DNA of 32,915 nucleotides from JAVZOV01 sp049976445 (lineage in GTDB: Archaea > Thermoproteota > Thermoprotei > Gearchaeales > WAQG01), in assembly GCA_049976445.1 (NCBI GenBank), contig JBMFIF010000014.1, positions 1 through 32,915 of the forward strand, written 5' to 3'. This document shows positions 22,199 through 30,424 of this stretch, in pieces. The notes below the pieces were generated by a model, which was not told the origin of the DNA, made no database searches, and worked only from the letters and a program-made list of their open reading frames with translations. Position 1 is the first letter of the stretch; every line of letters begins with the position of its first letter. A program made the position numbers and the translations under genes.

Positions 22199-23194
22199 TT
22201 AATAATTTCGTACCAATATGAACTCTATGAGTTCATTAAGAAGTTCTTTTTGATCTTTATTTGGTAATACTGCTAGGTTTTTTCTTGCATTTTCGCCATA
22301 TTGTTTGGCCAATTTGTATGAATAATCTATTATTCCTGTATTAAGCAATATGTCTTGTATTTCTTTTACGTCTTCTCTTGTTATTAATTTGTTACCTAAA
22401 TTCCTTCTTAATAATTCTTTTATTTTAGCATCTCCATGCTTTAGTGCATAGATAATGGGTAATGTCTTTTTACCTTCTCTTATGTCATTACCGACAGGTT
22501 TTCCTGTAATTTTTTCATCGCCTATGACACCTAGTATATCATCTATAATCTGGAATGCTATTCCTATATTTCTTCCAAAGCGTCTCATTGCTATCCTTTT
22601 TTCACCCTTAGCACCTGCAATTACGGCACCTATTTCAGAGGAACTTTCAAAAAGTGCACCGGTTTTAAGATAAATCATTTTTAAATATGAATCTATGTTT
22701 ACATATTCTTCATTGGAAAATAAAATATCATAACTCTGTCCTATTGCTAAACGTTGTGTAGCCAATGCAAGTATGTTGTTTGCGACTTGAATCCTATTAG
22801 AAGGAATATCAAATTTTTTAAGCTCATTAAGTGTTGTAAAAGCCATAGCAAAAAGCATATCACCAGCAATTATTGCCATCGGAGTACCCCAGAGTACATG
22901 TACAGTCTTTAGTCCCCTACGTACTTCATCTTGATCTATTATATCGTCATGTATAAGGCTAAAATTATGTATGTACTCAACAGCTAAGGCAGCTGGTATT
23001 AACGCATTAATTTTCATACCAAATCCTTCTCCAACAGTAATTACTACAAAAGGTCTCAACCTTTTACCGCCACCTTTAATTAAATGTGCACATGAATCTC
23101 TTAATTCAGGCGGTTGTATTTTATCAATACGTAATAAAGCTTCTTTAGTGATTAGATCCGCATAAAATTTTAATTCCTCATTTAATTTATTCAA
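22199..23194 (-). CDS. Short-chain prenyl diphosphate synthase (GGPP/FPP synthase)
   Basis: Condenses IPP with allylic diphosphates to make the C15/C20 precursors of archaeal lipids. GGGKRLRPFVV, the first aspartate-rich motif DDIIDQDEVRRG, KTGALFE, and the second motif FQIIDDILG are intact. Phe lies five residues before the first DD (HNFSLIHDD), as in archaeal type I GGPP synthases, where that aromatic residue limits chain length to about C20. TTG 23192-23194 overlaps the IDI2 stop as TTGA, so translation is coupled. It is followed with no gap by GluRS. Operon order IPK-IDI2-synthase supports the role. Confidence 0.92.
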   Translation of the reverse strand: MNKLNEELKFYADLITKEALLRIDKIQPPELRDSCAHLIKGGGKRLRPFVVITVGEGFGMKINALIPAALAVEYIHNFSLIHDDIIDQDEVRRGLKTVHVLWGTPMAIIAGDMLFAMAFTTLNELKKFDIPSNRIQVANNILALATQRLAIGQSYDILFSNEEYVNIDSYLKMIYLKTGALFESSSEIGAVIAGAKGEKRIAMRRFGRNIGIAFQIIDDILGVIGDEKITGKPVGNDIREGKKTLPIIYALKHGDAKIKELLRRNLGNKLITREDVKEIQDILLNTGIIDYSYKLAKQYGENARKNLAVLPNKDQKELLNELIEFILVRNY

Positions 23195-24291
23195 TTTATA
23201 TCACTCCTTAATGACCAGCGCATAGTATTAATACCTCTAGATTCTAACCATATTTTTAACCAATCTTTTATTATTAAAGGTTTTCGCTGAAGTTGTAATA
23301 TGTTTTTAGCCTCTACAAGAAACATTGTTGTCTTTAATCCAAGAATATGATTATTAATTAACTCAATAGCATTCTCGATTCCATTTTGTATTAACTCTTT
23401 TAATATTGGTCTCGCAATAGCAACTAATGAAGCACCTAGAGAAAGCGCCTTAGCCATCTCTATACCATTTCTTATTCCTCCACCAACTATAACTGGTAAA
23501 TCTACATGAGATAGAACTTCACACAACGATGCTGCGGTAGGTATTCCCCAATCCCAAAATAATTTCGCAAGTTCCATTTTTTGTTTATCGTTTGCTATCT
23601 CTGCCCTATAATATTCTACAGCAGCCCAACTTGTACCACCTGCTCCATCAATTTCAATACCTCTTGCTCCAGCCTTTTTGAGTAATATAGCATCTTCATA
23701 ACTGAACCCGAACCCTATCTCTTTTGCTATAATAGGTATATTAATATCTTTTGAAATGTCAGACAGCACATCAAACCATTCGCTGAAGTCTGGAGTACCT
23801 TCAACTTGAACAGCTTCTTGTACAGGGTTAAAATGTATTGCTATTGCATCAGCCTTAATCATTTCAATAGCCTTTCTAATACCATTTATACCATATTCTT
23901 TAAGTTGTGCTGCCCCTAAATTCCCCATTACAAATACATCAGGGGCTTCTTCACGGACTACTGAAAATGTATAGGCTAATTCAGGATGCCTAAGTGCTGC
24001 TCTTTGACTACCTACGCACATTCCTATACCTAATCTTTGAGCTATACGTGCTAATCCTCGATTAATCTTTTCTGCTTCTTCAAAACCTCCAGTCATACAA
24101 CCAATGAGTAATGGCGCTTTAAAATATCTTCCTAAAAACGTCGTTGATGTATCTACTTCATCCATTTTTAATCTGGTAGCTCCACGATGCACAAACTCGA
24201 CACATTCAAATCCTGTTGTTTTTGTTTTGAAATTTACATCTTTATTAACTACGATATCTACATGCTCGCTTTTCCTCTTTTTTATACTCAA
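23191..24291 (-). CDS. fni: Type 2 isopentenyl-diphosphate delta-isomerase (FMN/NAD(P)H-dependent)
   Basis: Interconverts IPP and DMAPP with reduced FMN in a TIM barrel. Motifs: RKSEHVDIVV at the N-terminus, FLGRYFKAPLLIGCMTGG, GVGSQRAAL-equivalent CVGSQRAALRHPEL, NLGAAQL, IHFNPVQEAVQVEGTPDF (catalytic Gln region), PIIAKEIGFGFS, GARGIEIDGAGGTSW and VIVGGGIRNGIEMAKAL (FMN phosphate site). The length of 366 fits. TTG 24289-24291 overlaps the IPK stop as TTGA. It lies between IPK and the prenyl synthase. Confidence 0.95.
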   Translation of the reverse strand: MSIKKRKSEHVDIVVNKDVNFKTKTTGFECVEFVHRGATRLKMDEVDTSTTFLGRYFKAPLLIGCMTGGFEEAEKINRGLARIAQRLGIGMCVGSQRAALRHPELAYTFSVVREEAPDVFVMGNLGAAQLKEYGINGIRKAIEMIKADAIAIHFNPVQEAVQVEGTPDFSEWFDVLSDISKDINIPIIAKEIGFGFSYEDAILLKKAGARGIEIDGAGGTSWAAVEYYRAEIANDKQKMELAKLFWDWGIPTAASLCEVLSHVDLPVIVGGGIRNGIEMAKALSLGASLVAIARPILKELIQNGIENAIELINNHILGLKTTMFLVEAKNILQLQRKPLIIKDWLKIWLESRGINTMRWSLRSDIN

Positions 24292-25094
24292 CTCTTTAAC
24301 CCCCTAAGCAAAGTACCTATCTCAATCGTTCCTTTTAAAGTCTTTTGAAGTAAATTATGCCTATTCCCGTTTATGAATATTACATCAGTTCCTATGCGCG
24401 CTATTTCAACGGCTGATTCTAATTTACCTTTTATACCACCTGTAACATCCTTTTTAGAATTATTACTACTTTTGGCTATCTCTATAGCATCATTAATACT
24501 TAATTCTCTTATAAGTTTAGCATTTTTATTTATTTTAGGATCAGATGTATAGATACCATCTACATCCAAGCAGAAAATTACGCTCTTAGGCCTAAAATAT
24601 TTCACTAGTTCTACAATTATTTTATCACCAGATAATATAGAAAATCCATTAGATTTATCAAGCACGACATCGCCATAAAGTACTGGCGTGAAACCTATGT
24701 TTAGTGAAAAATTGATAGTTTCAAAGAAGTATGACCAAACTTTTTCGATATCAGTAATTATTATTGAGAATGGTGAGATGGATACTGCAGGTATTCCATG
24801 ATTTATTAAGGAATTTATGACATATAGATTGAGCTCTTTCATAGCTGATTCTGTTAAACTTGCCCCTATTAATGTTGATCCTTTTAATCCTGAGTTCACT
24901 TTATGTTTTTTAGCTAATGGATGTCCAAAGCTTCCGCCACCATGCACTATAATAGTACTAACATGCGATTCTGCTATTTCTCGGCTAAGCCTATTTAACG
25001 TATCTTTTTTTACGGATCTTTCTTTTGACTTATCAGTTATAACACTACCGCCTAATTTTATTATTACAAGATTACTAGCATTTATTTCATTCAT
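24288..25094 (-). CDS. Isopentenyl phosphate kinase (IPK)
   Basis: An amino-acid-kinase-fold enzyme that phosphorylates isopentenyl phosphate to IPP in the archaeal variant of the mevalonate pathway. IIKLGGSVITDK (Lys14, phosphate binding), HGGGSFGHPLAKKH with His58 at the position of the family's catalytic histidine, GDVVLDKSNGFSILSGDKI, FCLDVDGIYTSDP and KKDVTGGIKGKLESA are the defining features. That histidine separates IPK from the related glutamate 5-kinases and aspartokinases. ATG 25092-25094 follows a TATA box by 28 nt. First gene of the operon IPK-IDI2-prenyl synthase-GluRS. Confidence 0.94.
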   Translation of the reverse strand: MNEINASNLVIIKLGGSVITDKSKERSVKKDTLNRLSREIAESHVSTIIVHGGGSFGHPLAKKHKVNSGLKGSTLIGASLTESAMKELNLYVINSLINHGIPAVSISPFSIIITDIEKVWSYFFETINFSLNIGFTPVLYGDVVLDKSNGFSILSGDKIIVELVKYFRPKSVIFCLDVDGIYTSDPKINKNAKLIRELSINDAIEIAKSSNNSKKDVTGGIKGKLESAVEIARIGTDVIFINGNRHNLLQKTLKGTIEIGTLLRGLKS

Positions 25095-25117
25095 AATAAA
25101 TTAAAACAGTTTCTAAC

Positions 25118-25126
25118 TTATAAACC
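25118..25126 (-). promoter_or_regulatory. TATA box of the isoprenoid operon
   Basis: GTTTATAAG on the minus strand is centred 28 nt before ATG 25094. This predicts a leaderless mRNA for IPK and hence the whole IPK-IDI2-prenyl synthase-GluRS operon. The remaining gap to 25339 holds no gene or repeat that I can see. Confidence 0.6.
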
Positions 25127-25339
25127 ATAGTATTTTAGTATAAGCTTAAACCTTTGATAACTAAAAATGTTTATTAATAAGACATTCAATGATTACGTTC
25201 AAAGTTGCTGGTCTCTAAAAATTTAAGCAATAGTTTTTTATACTTTTTTGATATTGTTATTTTGGTCAATGATGTGTTTGCCGAGTGATGAATTAATGAT
25301 TTAAAAAGATTTTCTGAGACCATTTCATGATGAAAGTAT

Positions 25340-26263
25340 TTAAGTTGATTTTTTGATAATCACGGGCTGTCCTTCTGCTTCTATGTATATGTGCTTTATG
25401 AATGGATATAATTGTTTTATTTTTTGTTCTATTTCATCAATAGTATGTTCTATTTCATCTGTTGTCAGTTTATCTTTGAAATTAATGTCAATACCAAGTA
25501 TTACTCTATTAACTCCAAAATAAACACTTTTTATATCGATTATTTGATTAACGTGTGGTATAGATAAAATTATTTTTCGAATATTTTCTATTTCATATGG
25601 TTCTAGCCCTATACCTATTAATTGTTCTTTACTTTGCTTTGCGATATGCAATCCTATTATGATCATTATTAACCCAACAAAAATTGCTGCCAAACCATCA
25701 AGGTAAAGTAAACCAAGATAGATACTTGCATAAATGCTTATAAAAACTACAATTATTTCTATGATCGCTGAAACATCTTCTACAAGAACGATGAAAAGTG
25801 CTGGGTTTCGTGTTATTCTAATATCTCCATCGTAATATTTATTAAGTTTTTTCTGTTTATGTGTCTTTAATAAATTAATTAATGATATTGTTTCAAAAAT
25901 AAATGCTAAACTTAGAACTATAAAGATAACATTTCCATTAAATATATTTTTCGGTGAAAACAAGCGATTCATACCTTCTGCAACTGAAAGTATTCCTGAT
26001 CCCCCAATGACGAACAACGATGCTATGAATGACCAAAAGAATACTTCTTTACCACGTCCAAAAGGATATTTTTGTGAAGATCCTTGACTACTTAAGTTTA
26101 CACCAATTGCAAGAAATGTCTGATTCATAATATCTGATAATGATCTTAGAGTTTCTGCTAGCATAGCAATGCTACCGGTTATTATAGATGCGCCCAATTT
26201 TGCCAAAAATACTGCTATGTTGCTTATAAGAGCTACGTAAATTACACGTTTACTATTATGCAT
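25340..26263 (-). CDS. Cation diffusion facilitator family transporter
   Basis: An inner-membrane divalent-metal/proton antiporter of the CDF family, closest in look to the SLC30A9-like branch. About six hydrophobic segments span residues 8-205. TM2 reads AMLAETLRSLSDIMNQTFLAIG, with Glu and Asp where many CDFs have His/Asp. The first loop has KYPFGRGKEVFFWSF, typical of that branch, and the fifth helix begins LVEDVSAIIE. A cytoplasmic ferredoxin-like C-terminal domain follows (IENIRKIILSIPHVNQIIDIKSVYFG to IYIEAEGQP). The replaced ligands suggest a metal other than classic zinc or a modified role. Monocistronic. Confidence 0.9.
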   Translation of the reverse strand: MHNSKRVIYVALISNIAVFLAKLGASIITGSIAMLAETLRSLSDIMNQTFLAIGVNLSSQGSSQKYPFGRGKEVFFWSFIASLFVIGGSGILSVAEGMNRLFSPKNIFNGNVIFIVLSLAFIFETISLINLLKTHKQKKLNKYYDGDIRITRNPALFIVLVEDVSAIIEIIVVFISIYASIYLGLLYLDGLAAIFVGLIMIIIGLHIAKQSKEQLIGIGLEPYEIENIRKIILSIPHVNQIIDIKSVYFGVNRVILGIDINFKDKLTTDEIEHTIDEIEQKIKQLYPFIKHIYIEAEGQPVIIKKST

Positions 26264-26364
26264 ATTAAGTTATCAGCACCTCATACTATTATACTTAAGA
26301 CAACTTATAAAATTATCCATAACTAATTTACACCGTTTTATTCTGAGACTTATTTTTGCCTTTT

Positions 26365-26811
26365 CTATTTTATGCTACTTATAAGTTCTAATGCATCAGC
26401 TAGATGAGAAGTTTTTACTATTTTTCGTGCTTTTTCATAAAGTTCGTCATCAACAGTAATGAAAATCGCATCATACTTTTTAGCTAAGAATACATATACC
26501 GCATCATAGAATGTGATATCAAGTTGTCTAGCTATCTGCATGATGCTTTTCATATCATCTTCGCATGGAAGTTCAATTGCATTATGCGCAAGAGTGCAAA
26601 GGCTTCCAGCGGCTTTTAATGCATCTTCTAAGCTAAGTTGCAGGTTACGATTTATTGTATTTGCTACCTCAAAAGGAAGTATCGGTGGTTCTTTTAGTTC
26701 AATCAAACCATTTATATATAAGTCTCTGAATCGTATTGCAACTTTGCTGTATTCTTCTTCATTAAACCATTTTGCAATTACACCACTATCTAATACATAT
26801 ATTTTTTTCAT
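26365..26811 (-). CDS. vapC: VapC-type PIN-domain toxin ribonuclease
   Basis: The toxin of a type II toxin-antitoxin pair. The PIN fold shows VLDSGVIAKWF (first Asp), PILPFEVANTI (Glu), ITFYDAVYVFLAKKYDA (Asp) and FITVDDELYEKARK (Asp), i.e. a complete acidic site for Mg-dependent RNA cleavage. ATG overlaps the VapB stop as ATGA (4 nt), the usual antitoxin-first coupling. The 148-residue length is normal. The RNA target is unknown. Confidence 0.9.
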   Translation of the reverse strand: MKKIYVLDSGVIAKWFNEEEYSKVAIRFRDLYINGLIELKEPPILPFEVANTINRNLQLSLEDALKAAGSLCTLAHNAIELPCEDDMKSIMQIARQLDITFYDAVYVFLAKKYDAIFITVDDELYEKARKIVKTSHLADALELISSIK

Positions 26812-27035
26812 GATTTTCCCCTATCCTTTCTTATAATTTTCATGCTATCATACAAGCCAAGGAGTGTTCTTTCGCGTATTTCATCAGAAATTTGAGCAGC
26901 TTCCATTAACTCAAGTTTTTTAATATGTTCTGATATGGCATCTCTAATTACCTCACTCCAGTTAACTTTACCCTTTAGCTTTCTCATCTTTTCCTTTAAT
27001 TCCTTGGGTATACGAACTGTAATTATTGCACTCAT
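26808..27035 (-). CDS. vapB: VapB-type ribbon-helix-helix antitoxin
   Basis: The N-terminal MSAIITVRIPKELKEKMRK strand-helix followed by VNWSEVIRDAISEHIKKLE is a ribbon-helix-helix DNA-binding domain. The acidic-to-basic tail would wrap VapC. ATG 27033-27035 is chosen as the family start. TTG at 27042-27044 is 25 nt from the TATA-like TTTATATTT (27065-27074) and cannot be excluded. The pair probably represses its own promoter. Confidence 0.88.
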   Translation of the reverse strand: MSAIITVRIPKELKEKMRKLKGKVNWSEVIRDAISEHIKKLELMEAAQISDEIRERTLLGLYDSMKIIRKDRGKS

Positions 27036-27215
27036 AGTCTTCAATTAAATAATACATCTGTGATAAATATAAACTTGTCTAGATTTTTTCTAATAAATAA
27101 CATAAAATAATTATCTAATACATAATATATAACCTAAACATAAACTTGTAATATTACTAACACAATCAAATCCTTAAGTTTTTAACCTAGTATAATTATT
27201 TCTAAAGTGATATGC

Positions 27216-28199
27216 ATGAATATAGCAGAATACCTTGAGAACGTTAGACCTTTGCTTGATAAAAGAATAAGAGAGATAGCAGAGACTCTACATTTTTCAA
27301 GACTAATGCTCAGACAAGTTGAAGGAGGTAAGAGACTGCGAGGTACATTAACTCTTTTAACATGCGAAGCACTAGGAGGAGACGTTAAAAAAGCACTTGA
27401 TTATGCTGCTGCAGTAGAAATTGTTCATGCAGCAACGTTGACTCATGACGATTATATAGACAGACATAAAATGAGGAGAGGATTAAAACCTCTCTATGCT
27501 ATACTGGATCCTAGACGTGCAGTGCTTATAGGTGACATGCTTATGGCCGCAGCAATAAAATATGTTAATGCGGAAGATGGTTCCAAAGATGCCTTGTCAG
27601 ATGCGATTTATGATATTTCACGAGGTGCATTCTTAGAACCTCTTAATCCAACAGTCTTTTTAAGAAGTCTTATGAGCGGAAAAGTATTACAAGAATCGTA
27701 TTTAATGATAATTAAGCTTAAAACTGCAGTGTTATTTGCAACTGCAAGTAAGTTAGGAGCAATAGCTGCGAAAAGTTCAATAAAAGAGGAGGCATATAGA
27801 TATGGTATGGCTGTAGGTGAGGCTTTTCAGGTTGCCGATGATTTATCAGATATCACTAAGATTATTAAGGATGAAGAAATTGATCTTGGAGCACTTATAA
27901 CACTTGGACCCTTAATGGCATATTTTGTTGGCATCAAAGAGACGATACCTTTGATCATGAGTGGGCTCATAAAGTTACATGATAATACTTACCGTTTTCC
28001 GCCAGAAACAATAAAAATACTTAAACAAGCACAAACAAATGCATTACAATTCATAAATGATCGTTTAAAAATTGCTAAGGAAAATTTGGATAGTTTTCCA
28101 GAAAATGATTACACAAATTTGCTAAAAGAATACCCAGATTATGCTGTAGGAAGAATGCTTGAGGAATCTAATATTAACTTACAAAAACCTAACATCTAA
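27216..28199 (+). CDS. Polyprenyl diphosphate synthase, second paralogue
   Basis: A trans-prenyltransferase distinct from the one in the isoprenoid operon. GGKRLRGTLTLL, first motif DDYIDRHKMRRG, KTAVLFATASKLG and second motif FQVADDLSDI carry the aspartates needed for Mg-diphosphate binding, so it should be active. The residues four and five before the first DD are small (HAATLTHDD) instead of Phe/Tyr, which in characterised synthases allows chains longer than C20. It may therefore make C25 or quinone/dolichol-length chains; that is an inference. ATG 27214-27216 region: the GTG at 27207 is an alternative, with ATG 27216 favoured by GTGAT 5 nt upstream. Flanked by VapBC and an aminotransferase, so no functional context. 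Confidence 0.88.
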   Translation: MNIAEYLENVRPLLDKRIREIAETLHFSRLMLRQVEGGKRLRGTLTLLTCEALGGDVKKALDYAAAVEIVHAATLTHDDYIDRHKMRRGLKPLYAILDPRRAVLIGDMLMAAAIKYVNAEDGSKDALSDAIYDISRGAFLEPLNPTVFLRSLMSGKVLQESYLMIIKLKTAVLFATASKLGAIAAKSSIKEEAYRYGMAVGEAFQVADDLSDITKIIKDEEIDLGALITLGPLMAYFVGIKETIPLIMSGLIKLHDNTYRFPPETIKILKQAQTNALQFINDRLKIAKENLDSFPENDYTNLLKEYPDYAVGRMLEESNINLQKPNI

Positions 28200-28395
28200 C
28201 ATACTTCCTTATTAAAAGGGAAATTTTCTATCCTGAAAAGTTCATAGTTCAAATTCTAGCTTTCTTAAAGTTCTTATTAATCTCCTTCTTAAGTCCTAAA
28301 GATGATAAAAGTTATGTTTCCTTTGTTTTGAAAGACGATGTTTCATTTTTGTAAATTGATAATATAGATAAAAGGTTTATGAAATTATAGAACTT
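28200..28395. other. Convergent intergenic spacer, no gene seen
   Basis: T-rich stretches on both strands could terminate the two converging genes. No tRNA-like or repeated element is present. Confidence 0.4.
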
Positions 28396-29592
28396 TTAAG
28401 TATAATTCATGATAGCTAATGATAATCTTTTTATACCCTCTTCAATTTGATTCATACTTGGATATGAAAAATTGAGTCTCATAGTATTCTTTACTTTTGT
28501 AATAAAGAACGAATCTCCTGGTAGGTATGCGACTTTATATTTTTTAATAACTTCTGGTAATATTTTACGAGTGTCAATATTACTGTCAATCCACATGAAA
28601 ATAAAAAGTCCACCAATCGGTTTACTCCATTTGGTATTCTCTGGCATATTTTCTTCTAGAGCTTTCAGCATTGTGTCTCTTTTTTCTTTGTACAATTTTT
28701 TAATCGATGGCAATTTTTTCTCTACTATACCTTTTTCTAGAGCATAATGAGCTATATATTGTGTTAATGGAGGTGTGCATATATCAGTTATCTGTTTAAC
28801 ACGAATGTATTGCTTAACAATATCTTCATCAGCTATGATCCACCCGATTCTTAATCCAGGCCCAAGTATTTTGCTAAAAGTTGATGTATAAATAACTCGT
28901 CCATTAGTATCCATAGATTTTAATCTTACTGGTTCATCAGTCTCAAAAGTAATATAACCATAAGGATCATCCTCTAATATTATGAAATCATACTTAGAAG
29001 CAAGTTCAAGCAAGTGTTTTCTTCGTTCAATACTCATAGAAATACCAGCTGGATTTTGTGATGTAGGCATTGTGTAAAGCAGCTTGAGCTTTTTACCATT
29101 ATTATATAATTTTTGCAGTTCTTGTTCTAAGATGTCTGTTTTTATACCGTTAAAATCCATAGGTACTCCAACATACTTCGGTTTGAACATATTAAAAACT
29201 TGCAAGGCAACCATGTAAGTTGGAAGTTCAACTCCTATAAAATCACCTTGATTTATGAATATTTTTGCTGTTAAATCTAAGACTTGCTGGCTACCGGTAG
29301 TAATTATAATATTCTCTAGCTCTGCATTAACCCCACGTTTTTTAGAAAATTTGAGTAAAGATTCTCTTAACTCATCTAATCCTTCGGTTTTTCCATACTG
29401 TAGTGCTTTATCTTTTACATTTTTTAGGTCATTCAAAAGTTCATCAAAATCTTTCACGTCAGGAAACGTTGTAGGATCTGGAATGCCACCACCAAAGGAT
29501 ATTAAATCTGGAGTTATCCATTTTAAAAGTTCGCTTACATCTGACATTTTGATATATTTAATTCGTTTCGCTAATCTTTCCTCTAATTTCAT
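28396..29592 (-). CDS. PLP-dependent aminotransferase, class I/II (aminoadipate/aromatic type)
   Basis: A fold-type I aminotransferase of the LysN/KAT-II-like group. Features: DLISFGGGIPDPTTFP near residue 30, the YGKTEGLDELRE segment, TTGSQQVLDL (PLP phosphate), YTMPTSQNPAGISMS, ILEDDPYGYITFE (Asp to the pyridine N), YTSTFSKILGPGLRIGWI with the Schiff-base lysine, and a C-terminal GDSFFI ... MRLNFSYPS with the substrate-carboxylate arginine. ATG 29590-29592 (MKLEERLAK) is preferred; TTG 29598 adds two residues. The substrate cannot be assigned; 2-aminoadipate, aromatic or branched-chain amino acids are all possible. Single gene. Confidence 0.9.
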   Translation of the reverse strand: MKLEERLAKRIKYIKMSDVSELLKWITPDLISFGGGIPDPTTFPDVKDFDELLNDLKNVKDKALQYGKTEGLDELRESLLKFSKKRGVNAELENIIITTGSQQVLDLTAKIFINQGDFIGVELPTYMVALQVFNMFKPKYVGVPMDFNGIKTDILEQELQKLYNNGKKLKLLYTMPTSQNPAGISMSIERRKHLLELASKYDFIILEDDPYGYITFETDEPVRLKSMDTNGRVIYTSTFSKILGPGLRIGWIIADEDIVKQYIRVKQITDICTPPLTQYIAHYALEKGIVEKKLPSIKKLYKEKRDTMLKALEENMPENTKWSKPIGGLFIFMWIDSNIDTRKILPEVIKKYKVAYLPGDSFFITKVKNTMRLNFSYPSMNQIEEGIKRLSLAIMNYT

Positions 29593-29860
29593 GCTCAACA
29601 GTGAAGCTAATAAAACCTAATAAACTTTTCGTCAATAATAAAGAAGATACACTTATAAATAAAAAATCAGCTATTTACTAAGAAAGTTAGGAAAAACTCT
29701 ATCTTGAATAACTTTATCACCATTACTTTATACTTCCACTAAAAGTGTTTCATACAGAGAATCAGCTCATCATGTATTATTAAGGAATAAATTATTGTTC
29801 AGGATTTTGTTGGCAGTTATAATATTTTTATTCAAGAAGCGGGATTTTCAGCTGTAAATC

Positions 29861-29869
29861 TTTTTATAG
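29861..29869 (+). promoter_or_regulatory. TATA box of the MoaD-like gene
   Basis: TTTTTATAG is centred 28 nt before ATG 29894, giving a leaderless transcript. The rest of the 29593-29860 spacer contains no gene, repeat or RNA that I can support. Confidence 0.55.
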
Positions 29870-29893
29870 TAAGGTTAAAATAATAAACATGGT

Positions 29894-30178
29894 ATGGTTA
29901 AGGTTAAAGTTGTTTTTTATGCAACTTTTAGAGAGAAATTTAAAGTTAATGAGATAGATCTAGATATTGATGGCACTTTTAAAAGTCTTATGGATTCGCT
30001 TACAAATAATCTAGGTGAAGAAGTTAAAAAGGAACTTTATGATGACAATACAAATTACATTAAAAAGGATGTCATAATGTTAGTAAATGGTAGATCGGTA
30101 GAATATCTAGGAGGCCCTAGTGTAAAGTTTAATGATGGAGATAAGATTGCAATATTCCCACCAGTAGCAGGCGGATAA
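29894..30178 (+). CDS. MoaD/ThiS/SAMP-like ubiquitin-fold sulfur carrier
   Basis: A 94-residue beta-grasp protein: VKVVFYATFREKFKVNEIDL at the start, a central helix, KDVIMLVNGRSVEYL, and FNDGDKIAIFPPVAGG at the end. The free C-terminal Gly-Gly is the feature that is adenylated by an E1-like enzyme (MoeB/UbaA) and thiocarboxylated. Such proteins supply sulfur for molybdopterin/tungstopterin or tRNA thiolation, or are conjugated to proteins as SAMPs. Nothing next to it tells these apart. ATG 29894 with a TATA box 28 nt upstream. Confidence 0.9.
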   Translation: MVKVKVVFYATFREKFKVNEIDLDIDGTFKSLMDSLTNNLGEEVKKELYDDNTNYIKKDVIMLVNGRSVEYLGGPSVKFNDGDKIAIFPPVAGG

Positions 30179-30279
30179 AAACTCTTACATTGAAAATAAA
30201 TTAATCAATTATAAAGAATAAAGGGTCTCTCACATTAGTTAAGTAAAGTTTTTATTTTTGATGTTCCTAAGCTATATTG

Positions 30280-30402
30280 ATGATGGGAACTTTATTGTTA
30301 AATTTCCTGAGGGTTAAGCCCGATGAATATGGCAGATTAAATAACAGTAATATTTATGAAAATGATGTAGTTTTCAAGATATCAGAGAAAGCTTGTTTCT
30401 AA
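30280..30402 (+). CDS. Possible 40-codon small ORF upstream of carbamate kinase
   Basis: ATG ATG at 30280-30285 opens 40 codons to TAA 30400-30402, beginning MMGTLLLNFLRVKPDEYG. The composition is protein-like and it ends 22 nt before the carbamate kinase start, but no SD or clear TATA box precedes it and no family is recognised. It could be a gene fragment or chance. Confidence 0.2.
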   Translation: MMGTLLLNFLRVKPDEYGRLNNSNIYENDVVFKISEKACF

Positions 30403-30424
30403 GATAAGAAGGGGGTCAATAGTT

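Noticed and set aside
28235..28265. GTTCAAATTC string resembling a tRNA T-loop
   Set aside because: The flanking bases do not form a T-stem, and no acceptor, D or anticodon arm can be built around it.
30278..30350. TGATGATG ... CTGA ... CGATGAA as a C/D-box sRNA
   Set aside because: The spacing between boxes is too long and there is no final D box; the bases are better read as the start of a small ORF.
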